Positions 13,532 to 13,708 of a DNA stretch of 13,708 nt are shown one piece after another. Position 1 is the stretch's first letter; each line of letters begins with the position of its first letter. Both the position numbers and the translations under genes were made by a program. Source of the stretch: Collinsella aerofaciens (GTDB lineage: Bacteria > Actinomycetota > Coriobacteriia > Coriobacteriales > Coriobacteriaceae); contig RQAP01000042.1 of assembly GCA_008671135.1 (NCBI GenBank), forward strand, positions 1 through 13,708, in the 5' to 3' direction. A model generated the notes under the pieces. The model was not told the origin of the DNA and made no database searches. It was given only the letters and a program-made list of their open reading frames with translations.

Positions 13532-13708
13532 CTTTAAGCCAAAGGCCGAAGTTCAACAAGATCCATCAGACCAACCCCGCCGAGGAGCACGCGGGCTAGC
13601 CGCGCAGCGGCGCACGCCCGCAAAACTGGTTGAATAGTGTGACGGCAGGGAGGGTCGCCGGGGCTGAGGGCGGGGGTTAAGTTTGTCGCGAGTTCCGCAC
13701 GCAAAGGA
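13532..13708. other. Gene-free right edge with a GC-rich fold
   Basis: No convincing coding frame is seen on either strand. Bases 13591-13621 can fold as GCGGGC (13591-13596) / GCCCGC (13616-13621) with an inner CCGC/GCGG helix. The region is probably the upstream part of a gene beyond the window or an intergenic repeat. Confidence 0.4.

Overview
The window looks like a chromosomal segment from a high-GC Gram-positive gut actinomycete, most likely a Coriobacteriia member close to Collinsella. This rests on the GC-rich codon use, strong GGAGG-type ribosome binding sites, two LytS/LytTR-type two-component systems and the general gene repertoire. It is an inference from pattern, not a database match.

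Layout. Bases 1-139 hold the tail of a plus-strand gene and its terminator. Bases 149-512 have no gene. They form a repeat-rich stretch bounded by an 11-bp perfect inverted repeat, with three copies of a degenerate 62-bp repeat and a long hairpin, and they resemble a small non-autonomous mobile or palindromic element. The right end of this stretch overlaps the stop codon of a minus-strand gene (509-1540) for a membrane-anchored C39-like cysteine peptidase. All later genes are on the plus strand. An APC-family permease (1901-3352) is followed by a metal-dependent amidohydrolase (3485-4762), probably an uptake-and-hydrolysis pair, closed by a terminator near 4821. Next is two-component system 1: a LytS-like sensor kinase (4881-6266) and a LytTR response regulator (6305-7039). 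Then come a zinc-dependent phospholipase C-like protein (7132-8076), a UMF1/Atg22-like MFS transporter (8178-9437) and a GT2-like glycosyltransferase (9609-10796). The glycosyltransferase overlaps by ATGA with the sensor kinase of two-component system 2 (10793-12136), which is followed by its LytTR regulator (12209-12925). A YfcE-type metallophosphoesterase (13022-13489) ends at a strong hairpin terminator, and the last about 180 bases contain no recognisable gene.

How the parts may work together. The two kinase/regulator pairs are clear paralogues with the same unusual plan: two transmembrane helices and a GAF-like domain in front of a His_kinase/HATPase module, without the multi-helix 5TMR-LYT sensor of classical LytS. 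They bracket three envelope- or transport-related genes, and a permease/hydrolase pair lies directly upstream of system 1. In the related E. coli BtsS/BtsR and YpdA/YpdB systems the targets are transporters, so it is reasonable to suspect that the permease or the MFS gene here is a target; no LytTR operator could be identified by eye.

The features most worth a second look are the 149-512 element, the terminator-like hairpin wedged between a promoter-like -10 and the start codon of the glycosyltransferase (attenuation), the coupling of that glycosyltransferase to a sensor kinase, and the duplicated short-sensor LytS systems.
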